Shown here: in pieces, positions 18,154 through 26,704 of the stretch
Numbering within the stretch: the stretch's first letter is position 1
How the letters are laid out: each line of letters opens with the position of its first letter
Source of the DNA: JAAYJT01 sp037446395
GTDB lineage: Bacteria; Bacteroidota; Bacteroidia; Bacteroidales; JAAYJT01
DNA: 64,000 nt
Direction: 5' to 3'
Assembly (NCBI GenBank): GCA_037446395.1
Contig: JBBIIP010000013.1
Coordinates: 1 to 64,000 of the forward strand
Notes under the pieces: model-generated
Seen by the model: only the letters and a program-made list of their open reading frames with translations
Databases searched by the model: none
What the model was told of the DNA's origin: nothing
Made by a program: the position numbers and the translations under genes

Positions 18154-18707
18154 TGAGCAACATACCACGCCTTAGACAAAAATATCAGGAAGAAGTTATT
18201 CCTGCGCTGCAAAGCCAATTCAATTATAAGAACACCATGCAGGTTCCGAGGATCAAGAAGATTTCGCTAAACCAGGGACTTGGTGATGCGATTACTGACA
18301 AGAAACTCGTGGATGTAGGAGTGAACGAAATGACTCAGATTGCCGGCCAAAAGGCTGTTTCGACCCGTTCGCGCAAAGATATTTCTAATTTTAAACTGCG
18401 CCGTGGAATGCCCATAGGGGTCAGGGTAACCCTGAGAGGCAATCGGATGTTTGAATTTCTCGACCGCCTGATTTCCGTTTCGTTGCCTCGCGTCCGCGAT
18501 TTTAGAGGTATTAACGAAAAAGGATTTGATGGAAGGGGAAATTACACACTTGGAATTGCAGAGCAAATCATATTTCCTGAAATAAATATTGACAAGGTAT
18601 TGAAAATCAACGGAATGGATATTACTTTTGTAACCACAGCCCGCACCGATAAAGAATGCCTTGCACTACTTAAAGAATTTGGTCTACCATTTAAAAATCA
18701 GAAATAA
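18153..18707 (+). CDS. rplE: 50S ribosomal protein L5
   Basis: L5 binds 5S rRNA with L18 and makes the B1b bridge to the small subunit. 184 residues. The conserved stretches KKISLNQGLGDAI, FKLRRGMPIGVRVTLRG and GRGNYTLGIAEQIIFPEI are present. The start overlaps the rplX stop by one base and has a good Shine-Dalgarno, so coupling is likely. rpsN follows after five bases. Confidence 0.97.
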   Translation: MSNIPRLRQKYQEEVIPALQSQFNYKNTMQVPRIKKISLNQGLGDAITDKKLVDVGVNEMTQIAGQKAVSTRSRKDISNFKLRRGMPIGVRVTLRGNRMFEFLDRLISVSLPRVRDFRGINEKGFDGRGNYTLGIAEQIIFPEINIDKVLKINGMDITFVTTARTDKECLALLKEFGLPFKNQK

Positions 18708-18712
18708 TTCTC

Positions 18713-18982
18713 ATGGCAAAAGAATCAATCAAAGCAAGAGAGCTGAAAAGACTACGCATGGTCGAAAAGTATTCTGCAAAACGTGCTGCCCTAAAAGCAG
18801 CCGGAGATTTCATCGGGTTGCAGAAACTTCCAAAAAATGCTTCGCCCGTTCGTAAACACAACCGCTGTAAAATCACAGGCCGCCCCAAAGGCTATATGCG
18901 CCTTTTCGGAATTTCGCGTATTAATTTCCGCGAGATGGCTCTGAGCGGGTTAATACCCGGAGTGAAAAAAGCCAGTTGGTAG
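18713..18982 (+). CDS. rpsN: 30S ribosomal protein S14, zinc-free type
   Basis: S14 is a late-assembling 30S head protein. 89 residues, the long form. Only one cysteine remains (NRCKITGRPKGYMR), so the four-cysteine zinc ribbon of the short form is absent. This makes the protein independent of zinc supply. It lies between rplE and rpsH, the normal spc order. Confidence 0.96.
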   Translation: MAKESIKARELKRLRMVEKYSAKRAALKAAGDFIGLQKLPKNASPVRKHNRCKITGRPKGYMRLFGISRINFREMALSGLIPGVKKASW

Positions 18983-19021
18983 GCCACTTTTATTAATAAA
19001 AAATCAATTATAATTAATTCT

Positions 19022-19420
19022 ATGAATACTGATCCAATTGCAGATTACCTGACTCGAATAAGGAACGCCGTGATGGCCAATCACAGGATTGTTGAGGTTC
19101 CTGCATCGAACATTAAAAAGGAAATCACCAAAATTCTTTTTGAAAAAGGATACATCCTGAACTATAAGTTCGAAGATGATGACAAACAGGGTATGATTAA
19201 AATAGCACTGAAGTATCATGCCGTTACGAAGGTGCCAGCAATCACAACCTTGCAAAGAGTGAGCCGCCCAGGGCTACGTAATTACACTGATTACGAAAAT
19301 ATTCCCAGGGTTTTAAACGGTTTGGGAATTGCAATTCTGTCTACTTCTCAAGGAGTTATGACCGACAAAGAAGCCCGCGTGAAGAAAATTGGTGGCGAAG
19401 TGTTATGTTTTGTTAGTTAA
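19022..19420 (+). CDS. rpsH: 30S ribosomal protein S8
   Basis: S8 binds the central domain of 16S rRNA and is the autogenous repressor of the spc operon in E. coli. 132 residues. MNTDPIADYLTRIRNAVMANH opens the protein in the usual way, and the C-terminal rRNA-binding motif STSQGVMTDKEARVKKIGGE is intact. A GGAGG-like Shine-Dalgarno for the next gene, rplF, follows the stop. Confidence 0.97.
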   Translation: MNTDPIADYLTRIRNAVMANHRIVEVPASNIKKEITKILFEKGYILNYKFEDDDKQGMIKIALKYHAVTKVPAITTLQRVSRPGLRNYTDYENIPRVLNGLGIAILSTSQGVMTDKEARVKKIGGEVLCFVS

Positions 19421-19438
19421 TATTGGAGGATTGAAAAA

Positions 19439-19993
19439 ATGTCAAGAATTGGAAAACTCCCCATCCCGCTGCCCGCAGGTGTAACTGTTGAGGTATCTCC
19501 GAATAATGTTGTAACGGTAAAGGGACCTTTGGGCTCGCTCAAACAAGTAGTTGACCCTTCCATCACAATTAAAAAAGCCGAGGACAATTTGCATATTGAA
19601 CGTCATACCGATCAAAAAACGCATCGTTCACTTCACGGCTTGTATCGCTCACTCATTGCAAACATGGTAAAAGGTGTTTCCGAAGGTTTCACAATTGTAC
19701 AGGAACTCGTTGGTGTTGGTTATAAAGTTTCAAATGTTGGTCAGGTACTCGAATTTTCACTGGGATACTCACACAGCGTTTACATGGAGCTGCCAGCAGA
19801 AATCAGTGTCACTACCCTGACTGAAAGAGCCAAGAATCCTGTTATCACGTTGAAATCAATAGACAAACAGTTAATCGGTCAGGTAGCTGCTAAGATTCGT
19901 TCGTTCAGAGAACCCGAACCATACAAGGGCAAAGGTATTCGCTTCATTGGAGAAAATTTACGTAAGAAAGCTGGTAAGACAGCTTCGAAATAA
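19439..19993 (+). CDS. rplF: 50S ribosomal protein L6
   Basis: L6 lies near the factor-binding site by the sarcin-ricin loop. 184 residues. MSRIGKLPIPLPAGVTVEV and the C-terminal signature PEPYKGKGIRFIGE are conserved; the two internally duplicated halves are visible. A TATTGGAGGA motif just upstream is a clear ribosome-binding site. rplR follows after 49 bases. Confidence 0.97.
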   Translation: MSRIGKLPIPLPAGVTVEVSPNNVVTVKGPLGSLKQVVDPSITIKKAEDNLHIERHTDQKTHRSLHGLYRSLIANMVKGVSEGFTIVQELVGVGYKVSNVGQVLEFSLGYSHSVYMELPAEISVTTLTERAKNPVITLKSIDKQLIGQVAAKIRSFREPEPYKGKGIRFIGENLRKKAGKTASK

Positions 19994-20042
19994 TATCATG
20001 TATCATGTCCGGCAGCAATCGGGCATTAAATGAAAAGGAAAC

Positions 20043-20405
20043 ATGGCAATCAAGAATAGAAAAGATTTTAGAAGAAACCGAATCAAAATGCGGATTCGAA
20101 AAGTGGTGAAAGGCACAGCCGAACAACCCCGGTTGACAGTCTTCCGTAGCAATAAGCAAATCTATGCCCAGGTGATTAATGACCTCGCCGGTCACACCCT
20201 GGTTTTTGCATCATCAGCGATAAAAGAATTGTCCGAAACAAAAGTTAATAAGATCGAACAAGCCCGCATGGTTGGTAAATTGATAGCTGAAAAAGCCTTG
20301 GAGGCTGGAATTCAGGAAGTTGTATTCGATAGAAACGGTTATTTGTACCATGGTCGTGTTAAATCGCTGGCAAATGCTGCCCGTGAAGCAGGACTTAAAT
20401 TTTAA
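20043..20405 (+). CDS. rplR: 50S ribosomal protein L18
   Basis: L18 binds 5S rRNA with L5 in the central protuberance. 120 residues. The core PRLTVFRSNKQIYAQVINDL and the C-terminal VVFDRNGYLYHGRVKSLA are conserved. It sits between rplF and rpsE, and the gap to rpsE is five bases, suggesting coupling. Confidence 0.96.
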   Translation: MAIKNRKDFRRNRIKMRIRKVVKGTAEQPRLTVFRSNKQIYAQVINDLAGHTLVFASSAIKELSETKVNKIEQARMVGKLIAEKALEAGIQEVVFDRNGYLYHGRVKSLANAAREAGLKF

Positions 20406-20410
20406 AACTT

Positions 20411-20929
20411 ATGGCAAAAGTTAACATAACAAGAGTAAAATCAAGCGATATTGAATTCAAAGACCGCCTGGTTAGCATTCGAAGGGTTACAAAAGTTACC
20501 AAAGGCGGAAGAACTTTTAGTTTTTCAGCAATCGTAGTGGTCGGAGATGAAAACGGGGTTGTTGGTTACGGCCTTGGTAAAGCCAAGGAGGTAACCGCAG
20601 CAATTGCCAAAGGAATAGACGATGCAAAGAAAAACCTCATTCGTGTTCCGGTAATGAAATCAACCCTGCCACACGAACAACACGGAAAATATTGCGGTGC
20701 CTATGTTTTTTTGAAACCTGCAGCACCCGGAACCGGAGTTATTGCCGGTGGCGCTATGCGTGCGGTACTCGAAAGTGTGGGCGTGAAAGACGTGCTCGCT
20801 AAATCCAAAGGTTCATCAAATCCACACTCGGTGGTGAAAGCCACCCTTGATGCACTGATGCACATGAGAGACCCCATCATGATCTCACAACTACGCGGTA
20901 TTGAAATGAAAAGGGTTTTCAATGGCTAA
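20411..20929 (+). CDS. rpsE: 30S ribosomal protein S5
   Basis: S5 contributes to mRNA helicase activity and decoding fidelity. 172 residues. The double-stranded RNA-binding-like N-terminal domain contains FKDRLVSIRRVTKVTKGGR and the spectinomycin-region loop. The C-terminal domain includes GVIAGGAMRAVLESVGVKD. rpmD follows after 14 bases. Confidence 0.97.
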   Translation: MAKVNITRVKSSDIEFKDRLVSIRRVTKVTKGGRTFSFSAIVVVGDENGVVGYGLGKAKEVTAAIAKGIDDAKKNLIRVPVMKSTLPHEQHGKYCGAYVFLKPAAPGTGVIAGGAMRAVLESVGVKDVLAKSKGSSNPHSVVKATLDALMHMRDPIMISQLRGIEMKRVFNG

Positions 20930-20943
20930 TATTCAAAAATAGA

Positions 20944-21135
20944 ATGAAGATGAAAAAGTTGAGAATCAAACAAACGAAAAGTGGCATTGGATTTCCCGAC
21001 CGCCAGAAAAAAACTCTGCTCGCTTTAGGAATTAAACATATGCATCAGACTATAGAGCTGGAGGCAACCCCTCAGGTTATCGGGATGGTAAATAAAATCA
21101 GCCATTTGCTGACTGTTGAAGAAATTGATCAATAG
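20944..21135 (+). CDS. rpmD: 50S ribosomal protein L30
   Basis: A small 50S protein of 63 residues. KKLRIKQTKSGIGFPDRQK matches the conserved N-terminal strand and basic loop of L30, and LLALGIKHMHQTIELEATP continues the fold. The first ATG (20944) and an in-frame ATG two codons later are both possible starts. rplO begins 26 bases downstream. Confidence 0.94.
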   Translation: MKMKKLRIKQTKSGIGFPDRQKKTLLALGIKHMHQTIELEATPQVIGMVNKISHLLTVEEIDQ

Positions 21136-21161
21136 GAATCACCTTAAAGAAATTTGCAAAT

Positions 21162-21608
21162 ATGGATTTGAGCAATCTTAGACCGGCCGCTGGCTCGGTG
21201 AAAAACAAAAGAAGAATCGGGCGGGGCGAAGGCTCAGGAAGTGGCGATACCGCCGGAAAAGGCCACAAAGGGGCCCAATCGCGCAGCGGGTACAGCCGTA
21301 AAAAAGGATTTGAAGGCGGCCAAATGCCTTTGCACAGGCGTCTGCCGAAGTTTGGCTTTAAAAACCGAGACAGGGTCGAATATAGCGGTATAAATCTCGA
21401 TGTGCTCCAACGACTAGCCGAAGAAAAAAACCTGTTCACTTTTACACCCGAAATTCTTCGTGAAAATGGATTAATTGGGAAAAAAGATCTCGTTAAAATA
21501 CTCGGCAGGGGAGTACTAACAATAAAAATAGATGTAACAGCCAACGCATTTTCGGCTACAGCCATCAAAGCCATTGAATCAACAGGCGGAACAGCAACAA
21601 AAATCTAG
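21162..21608 (+). CDS. rplO: 50S ribosomal protein L15
   Basis: L15 is a mid-assembly protein that ties together several domains of 23S rRNA. 148 residues. The glycine/arginine-rich N-terminus includes RRIGRGEGSGSGDTAGKGHK and GFEGGQMPLHRRLPKFGF, both characteristic. It ends six bases before secY, so export-channel synthesis is tied to ribosomal protein expression. Confidence 0.96.
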   Translation: MDLSNLRPAAGSVKNKRRIGRGEGSGSGDTAGKGHKGAQSRSGYSRKKGFEGGQMPLHRRLPKFGFKNRDRVEYSGINLDVLQRLAEEKNLFTFTPEILRENGLIGKKDLVKILGRGVLTIKIDVTANAFSATAIKAIESTGGTATKI

Positions 21609-21614
21609 CATTGA

Positions 21615-22976
21615 ATGAAAAGGTTCATAGAGACTATACGCAACATATTTAAAATCGAGGAACTTCGTCAGCGTATTCTATACACGCTGGGACTCATTTT
21701 AATTTACCGGCTCGGAAGCTATATCGTACTGCCAGGGGTGGATCCCAATCAGTTAGTTAATCTTCAGAGGCAGACATCCTCTGGGCTGTTAGGGCTTCTA
21801 GATATGTTTTCAGGTGGTGCCTTCAGCAATGCCTCAATTTTTGCCCTCGGAATTATGCCCTATATTTCTGCCTCAATTGTGATCCAACTATTGGGAATGG
21901 CCATTCCTTACTTCCAAAAACTTCAAAAAGAAGGAGAGAGCGGACGCAGAAAAATCAATCAGATTACCAGGTATTTGACTGTGCTAATTACCGGTTTTCA
22001 GGCACCCGCCTATCTCGGAAACATGATTTCGCAGCTCCCTCCCGAAGCAATAACCCCATTTAATGCTCTCGCCCTTTCGCCATCCACCTTTTTCTGGGTA
22101 TCCTCGACAATTATTCTTATCTCAGGGACCCTTTTTGTGATGTGGCTTGGAGAGAGAATTACAGATAAAGGGCTTGGCAATGGGATCTCAATCATCATCA
22201 TGATTGGTATCATTGCCCGATTACCATTTGCTCTGGCAGCAGAATTCTTTTCGCGTATGGAAGAAAAAGGAGGTGGGCTTGTTATGTTTATCGTTGAGAT
22301 TGCCATCCTGATTCTTGTTATTGTTTTAAGTATTCTTTTGGTTCAAGGCACACGCAGAATTCCTGTGCAGTATGCCAAACGCATCGTTGGAAACAAGCAA
22401 TATGGAGGTGTCAGGCAATATATACCACTGAAAGTTAATACAGCCGGGGTAATGCCGATTATCTTCGCTCAGGCAATAATGTTCCTCCCTATAACCCTGG
22501 CGGGGTTTGCCCAATCTGAAATGCTCACCGGATTTTTTGCTACATTTTCAAACATGCACGGCTTTTGGTATAACTTCGTGTTTGCCCTGATGATCGTTGC
22601 CTTTACCTATTTCTATACTGCCATTACAATTAACCCCAATCAAATGGCTGAAGATATGAAACGAAACGGTGGGTTCATTCCTGGAGTTAAACCAGGCAAG
22701 AAAACTGCTGAATTTATGGATACGATTATGTCGAGGATCACACTTCCCGGCTCACTTTTCCTTGCCTTGGTCGCCATTATGCCGGCATTTGTCAGCTTGT
22801 TGGGGGTGAATGCACAATTTGCCCAGTTCTATGGTGGCACTTCGTTGCTCATCCTTGTAGGGGTTGTGCTCGATACTTTGCAGCAAATTGAGAGTCACCT
22901 TTTGATGCGCCACTACGATGGCCTGACAAAATCGGGAAGAATCAAGGGAAGATCGGCATTCAGCGTGAGCAGTTAA
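21615..22976 (+). CDS. secY: Preprotein translocase subunit SecY
   Basis: Core channel of the Sec translocase in the inner membrane. 453 residues with ten predicted transmembrane helices. Early loops show LPGVDPNQL and the plug region GLLGLLDMFSGGAFSNASIFALGI is recognisable in parts. Conserved segments RGFIPG-like (GGFIPGVKPGK) and the final helices are present. Located after rplO, as in most bacteria; adk, often next, is absent and map follows after 22 bases. Confidence 0.97.
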   Translation: MKRFIETIRNIFKIEELRQRILYTLGLILIYRLGSYIVLPGVDPNQLVNLQRQTSSGLLGLLDMFSGGAFSNASIFALGIMPYISASIVIQLLGMAIPYFQKLQKEGESGRRKINQITRYLTVLITGFQAPAYLGNMISQLPPEAITPFNALALSPSTFFWVSSTIILISGTLFVMWLGERITDKGLGNGISIIIMIGIIARLPFALAAEFFSRMEEKGGGLVMFIVEIAILILVIVLSILLVQGTRRIPVQYAKRIVGNKQYGGVRQYIPLKVNTAGVMPIIFAQAIMFLPITLAGFAQSEMLTGFFATFSNMHGFWYNFVFALMIVAFTYFYTAITINPNQMAEDMKRNGGFIPGVKPGKKTAEFMDTIMSRITLPGSLFLALVAIMPAFVSLLGVNAQFAQFYGGTSLLILVGVVLDTLQQIESHLLMRHYDGLTKSGRIKGRSAFSVSS

Positions 22977-22998
22977 TGTGATAAATGATTGATAATAA

Positions 22999-23775
22999 AT
23001 GATATATCTCAAGTCAGAAGAAGAGATAGCACTTATACGAAAAAGTTCTTTACTTGTTGGTAAAACACTGGCCGAAGTTGCCAGGCACATCAAGCCGGGA
23101 GTTACAACCCTGCATCTCGATCACGTGGCCGAAACTTATATTCGTGATCATCATGCGATGCCGGGTTTCAAAGGCTACCGTGGATTTCCTGCCACACTAT
23201 GCATCTCAATAAACGAGCAGGTGGTGCACGGAATCCCTGGCAGCCGGCAACTCAAAGAAGGAGATCTTGTTTCGATAGACTGTGGTGTGCTGAGCGACGG
23301 GTTTTATGGCGATTCAGCATACAGTTTTGCAGTAGGCGAAGTAGGAGAGGAGATTAAAAATCTTTTGAAGCGCACGAAAGAATCTTTGTATCTTGGAATC
23401 GAACAGGCAGTACAGGGCAAACGAACCGGCGATATCGGGCATGCCATTCAAAAGCATGTTGAAGCACATGGCTATTCGGTGGTAAGGGAGCTGGTTGGGC
23501 ATGGGGTAGGCAAGAACCTTCACGAAAGCCCTGAGATATGCAATTTTGGCAAAAAAGGCCAGGGGGTGATGTTGACCGAAGGAATGGTGGTTGCAATCGA
23601 GCCCATGATTAATTTGGGGAAGAGACATGTGATGCAGGAAAAAGACGGATGGACCATTCGAACTGCCGACCGAAAGGCTTCGGCACATTTTGAACACACA
23701 GTATCCATAAGGAAGAACAAGGCTGAGATATTATCAAGTTTTGAAGAAATTGAAAAAGTAATTAACGAAGACTAA
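22999..23775 (+). CDS. map: Methionine aminopeptidase, type I
   Basis: Removes the N-terminal methionine from nascent proteins. 258 residues, type I without an N-terminal extension. The five metal ligands are visible: two Asp in VSIDCGVLSDGFYGDSAY, His in VGHGVGKNLHESP, Glu in GMVVAIEPM and Glu in HFEHTVSI. The substrate-contacting histidine lies in VVHGIPG. It is embedded between secY and infA, so it should be co-expressed with the translation machinery. Confidence 0.97.
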   Translation: MIYLKSEEEIALIRKSSLLVGKTLAEVARHIKPGVTTLHLDHVAETYIRDHHAMPGFKGYRGFPATLCISINEQVVHGIPGSRQLKEGDLVSIDCGVLSDGFYGDSAYSFAVGEVGEEIKNLLKRTKESLYLGIEQAVQGKRTGDIGHAIQKHVEAHGYSVVRELVGHGVGKNLHESPEICNFGKKGQGVMLTEGMVVAIEPMINLGKRHVMQEKDGWTIRTADRKASAHFEHTVSIRKNKAEILSSFEEIEKVINED

Positions 23776-23793
23776 AACGAGGTTAGCTCATAT

Positions 23794-24012
23794 ATGTCGA
23801 AGCAATTAGCAATAGAGCAAGATGGTGTGGTCAAAGAATCACTTGGCAATGCCATGTTCCGCGTTGAGCTTGAAAACGGGCATATTATTACTGCACATAT
23901 CTCGGGCAAGATGAGAATGCACTATATTAAAATCCTTCCTGGAGATAAGGTGAAAATAGAGATGTCGGTTTATGATTTATCAAAAGGAAGAATTACATAC
24001 AGATACAAATAG
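23794..24012 (+). CDS. infA: Translation initiation factor IF-1
   Basis: IF-1 blocks the A site during initiation and strengthens IF-2 and IF-3. 72 residues, a single OB-fold S1-like domain. The conserved sequence GNAMFRVELENGHIITAHISGKMR and GDKVKIEMSVYDLSKGRITYR are present (in parts). It follows map by 18 bases and precedes rpmJ, the usual order in Bacteroidota and Firmicutes. Confidence 0.97.
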   Translation: MSKQLAIEQDGVVKESLGNAMFRVELENGHIITAHISGKMRMHYIKILPGDKVKIEMSVYDLSKGRITYRYK

Positions 24013-24050
24013 AATATCTCACGGTTGAAAATTATTAATATTGAACAGGC

Positions 24051-24167
24051 ATGAAAGTTAGAGCCAGTGTGAAAAAAAGGACCCCCGACTGCAAAGTGGT
24101 ACGTCGCAAAGGTCGAGTTTATATTATTAACAAAACAAACCCCAAGTATAAACAGCGCCAGGGTTAA
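24051..24167 (+). CDS. rpmJ: 50S ribosomal protein L36, zinc-free type
   Basis: A 38-residue gene at the proper place between infA and rpsM. The product starts MKVRASVKKRTPDCKVVRRK and ends NPKYKQRQG, which matches L36 over its whole length. The canonical zinc ribbon needs three cysteines and a histidine; here only one cysteine remains, so this is the C-minus form that works without zinc. L36 stabilises the 23S rRNA region near the GTPase-associated centre. Confidence 0.95.
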   Translation: MKVRASVKKRTPDCKVVRRKGRVYIINKTNPKYKQRQG

Positions 24168-24209
24168 TAAAAGATTTAATCATTAACTGATATCAATACA
24201 GTAAGTTCT

Positions 24210-24590
24210 ATGGCAAGAATTGCAGGTATAGACATACCAAAGAACAAAAGAGGCGAAATTGCACTCACCTATATCTATGGCATAGGTCGCAGTGCCGCAC
24301 AAAAAATCCTGACCGAAGCAGAGGTTGACCTTAATAAAAAGGTTCAGGATTGGAACGACGATGAGCAGAATCGCATCCGTTCTATCGTCAACGAAAAGTT
24401 TAAAGTCGAAGGTGCTCTTCGATCGGAAGTACAGATGAATATCAAGCGGCTGATGGACATTGGTTGCTATCGGGGGATTCGTCACCGTATCGGGCTGCCG
24501 CTGCGCGGACAAAGCACAAAAAACAATGCGCGGACGCGTAAAGGCAGGAAAAAAACCGTTGCCAACAAGAAGAAGGCACCCAAAGGTTAA
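24210..24590 (+). CDS. rpsM: 30S ribosomal protein S13
   Basis: S13 forms inter-subunit bridges at the top of the 30S head and contacts tRNA. 126 residues. MARIAGIDIPKNKRGEIALTYIYG-type start, the segment YRGIRHRIGLPLRGQSTKNN and the basic tail ending KKKAPKG are typical. It starts the alpha cluster section (rpsM, rpsK, rpsD, rpoA, rplQ). Confidence 0.97.
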   Translation: MARIAGIDIPKNKRGEIALTYIYGIGRSAAQKILTEAEVDLNKKVQDWNDDEQNRIRSIVNEKFKVEGALRSEVQMNIKRLMDIGCYRGIRHRIGLPLRGQSTKNNARTRKGRKKTVANKKKAPKG

Positions 24591-24642
24591 TAAATAAATG
24601 GTTTTTAGATTGTATAATTAAGAAGACCGAAATAATAGCGAA

Positions 24643-25032
24643 ATGGCAAAAACCACAAAAACATCGAAAAAAAGAGTCGTTAAAGTTGATCCAATTGGCA
24701 GGGCTTACATTACAGCATCATTCAACAACATTATTGTATCGCTGACAAATCAGGCCGGACAGGTGATCTCATGGTCGTCGGCAGGGAAAATGGGATTCAG
24801 GGGATCAAAGAAAAATACCCCTTATGCCGCTCAAACAGCCGCCGCCGAATGCTCAAAGGTTGCCTTCGATCTTGGCCTGCGAAAAGTAAAAGTGTTTGTT
24901 AAAGGACCCGGTGCAGGTCGTGAGTCGGCTATCCGCACCATTCATACCTCAGGCATTGAAGTGGCTGAAATTACGGATGTAACCCCATTGCCTCACAATG
25001 GCTGCAGGCCACCGAAACGCAGAAGGGTATAA
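24643..25032 (+). CDS. rpsK: 30S ribosomal protein S11
   Basis: S11 is a platform protein near the mRNA exit that interacts with the Shine-Dalgarno helix region. 129 residues. The conserved parts are ASFNNIIVSLTNQAGQVISW, KKNTPYAAQTAA and the end DVTPLPHNGCRPPKRRRV. The N-terminus has a short lysine-rich extension. rpsD follows after 33 bases. Confidence 0.97.
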   Translation: MAKTTKTSKKRVVKVDPIGRAYITASFNNIIVSLTNQAGQVISWSSAGKMGFRGSKKNTPYAAQTAAAECSKVAFDLGLRKVKVFVKGPGAGRESAIRTIHTSGIEVAEITDVTPLPHNGCRPPKRRRV

Positions 25033-25065
25033 CGACAGTATTAATCGAAAAAACAATAGATAAAA

Positions 25066-25671
25066 ATGGCAAGATATACAGGCCCAAAAACAAAAATTGC
25101 ACGTAAATTCAAAGACCCGATTTACGGACCCGACCGGTCTTTCGAAAAAAAGAATTACCCGCCAGGCATGCATGGAAATAGCAAACGAAGAGGGAAAGTG
25201 TCAGAATACAGCCTCCAGCTCATGGAAAAGCAAAAGGCTAAATACACTTATGGCATACTCGAACGCCAGTTCAAAAATACCTTCTACAAGGCATCCCGCA
25301 AAAAGGGAGTAACCGGCGAGGTTTTGCTTCAACTCATCGAATCCCGACTCGATAATGTAGTTTATCGTCTTGGAATTGCACCCAGCCGTAGCGGTGCGCG
25401 CCAACTGGTTTCGCACAAGCACATTACTGTCAATGGCAAGGTCATAAGCGTATCCTCATACCTGCTGCGCCCTGGTGATGTTATATCCGTAAGGGAAAGG
25501 TCAAGATCGCTCGAAATCATAAATCAATCACTCTCAGGGCGTGGGATGCCTTACTCATGGCTCGAGTGGGATAATAATATGATGGCCGGTAAATTTATGA
25601 CTTATCCTGAACGCCAGGAAATTCCTGAAAATATAAAAGAACAACTTATCGTTGAGTTGTACTCGAAATAA
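25066..25671 (+). CDS. rpsD: 30S ribosomal protein S4
   Basis: S4 starts 30S assembly by binding the 16S 5' domain and, in E. coli, represses the alpha operon. 201 residues. The N-terminus MARYTGPKTKIARKF lacks the four-cysteine zinc site seen in some S4 proteins. The S4 RNA-binding domain contains SRLDNVVYRLGIAPSRSGAR and QLVSHKHITVNGK. rpoA follows after 35 bases. Confidence 0.97.
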   Translation: MARYTGPKTKIARKFKDPIYGPDRSFEKKNYPPGMHGNSKRRGKVSEYSLQLMEKQKAKYTYGILERQFKNTFYKASRKKGVTGEVLLQLIESRLDNVVYRLGIAPSRSGARQLVSHKHITVNGKVISVSSYLLRPGDVISVRERSRSLEIINQSLSGRGMPYSWLEWDNNMMAGKFMTYPERQEIPENIKEQLIVELYSK

Positions 25672-25706
25672 GCAATAAACCCCGAATTAATCAAAACAGC
25701 ATTCAT

Positions 25707-26699
25707 ATGGCCATACTACCATTTCAACAGCCCGACAAAGTCGTAATGATTGAATCGGATGAATTCCAGGGAGTTTTTGAATTCCGTCCACTGGAGCCTG
25801 GTTTTGGATTAACCATCGGCAACGCCTTGCGTAGGGTGCTACTCTCTTCGCTCGACGGATTTGCCATTACTTCCGTCCGCATTGGCGGGGTAGATCAAGA
25901 GTTCGCTACAGTAAAAGGTGTGATTGAAGATGTGACCGAAATTGTGCTAAACCTTAAGCAGATTCGTTTTAAACGCCTGAATGAGGCTGAAACTAGCGAA
26001 AATGTTCATTTCACAATCACAGGGCAAGAGGTCTTCAAGGCTGGCGACCTGAACAAATACATGACCGTTTTTCAGGTGCTCAATCCCGACGTAGTGATAT
26101 GCAATTTAGAACCCAGCGTGAAATTGATTTGTGATGTATGGATTAATAAGGGTCGGGGATACGTTCCGGCAGAAGAAAATAAAATTGCAAATGCCCCATT
26201 TGGAACCATCGCCATTGACTCAATCCACACGCCGATAAAAAATGTGAAGTACCAGATCGAAAACTTCCGCGTAGAACAAAAAACTGACTACGAAAAACTC
26301 ATTTTCACTGTTCAAACCGACGGCTCGATTTCGCCGAAGGAAGCACTGAAAGAAGCCGCTCGCACACTCATACATCACTTCGTTCTTTTCAGTGATGAAA
26401 AGATCACACTCGACTCGGAGGAAAAAATGGTGAACGAAGAGTTTGATGAAAGCACACTTCACATCAGGCAACTTCTGAAAGCGAAACTGGTTGACCTCGA
26501 TTTATCGGTTCGTGCGTTGAACTGCCTCAAGGCGGCAGATGTCGAAACCCTTGGCGACCTTGTTTCCTATAACCGAAATGACCTGTTGAAGTTCCGAAAC
26601 TTTGGTAAAAAATCACTCACCGAACTCGAAGAACTTGTAAGCGCCAAAGGAATGGAATTTGGTATGAATATCGCAAAATATAAATTAGATAAGGATTAA
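25707..26699 (+). CDS. rpoA: RNA polymerase alpha subunit
   Basis: Alpha dimerises to start RNA polymerase assembly, and its C-terminal domain contacts UP elements and activators. 330 residues. The N-terminal domain includes EPGFGLTIGNALRRVLLSSL, and the C-terminal domain about residues 255-325 includes LDLSVRALNCLKAADVETLG and LLKFRNFGKKSLTEL. Length and order are normal. It precedes rplQ by five bases. Confidence 0.98.
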   Translation: MAILPFQQPDKVVMIESDEFQGVFEFRPLEPGFGLTIGNALRRVLLSSLDGFAITSVRIGGVDQEFATVKGVIEDVTEIVLNLKQIRFKRLNEAETSENVHFTITGQEVFKAGDLNKYMTVFQVLNPDVVICNLEPSVKLICDVWINKGRGYVPAEENKIANAPFGTIAIDSIHTPIKNVKYQIENFRVEQKTDYEKLIFTVQTDGSISPKEALKEAARTLIHHFVLFSDEKITLDSEEKMVNEEFDESTLHIRQLLKAKLVDLDLSVRALNCLKAADVETLGDLVSYNRNDLLKFRNFGKKSLTELEELVSAKGMEFGMNIAKYKLDKD

Positions 26700-26704
26700 C
26701 AGAG

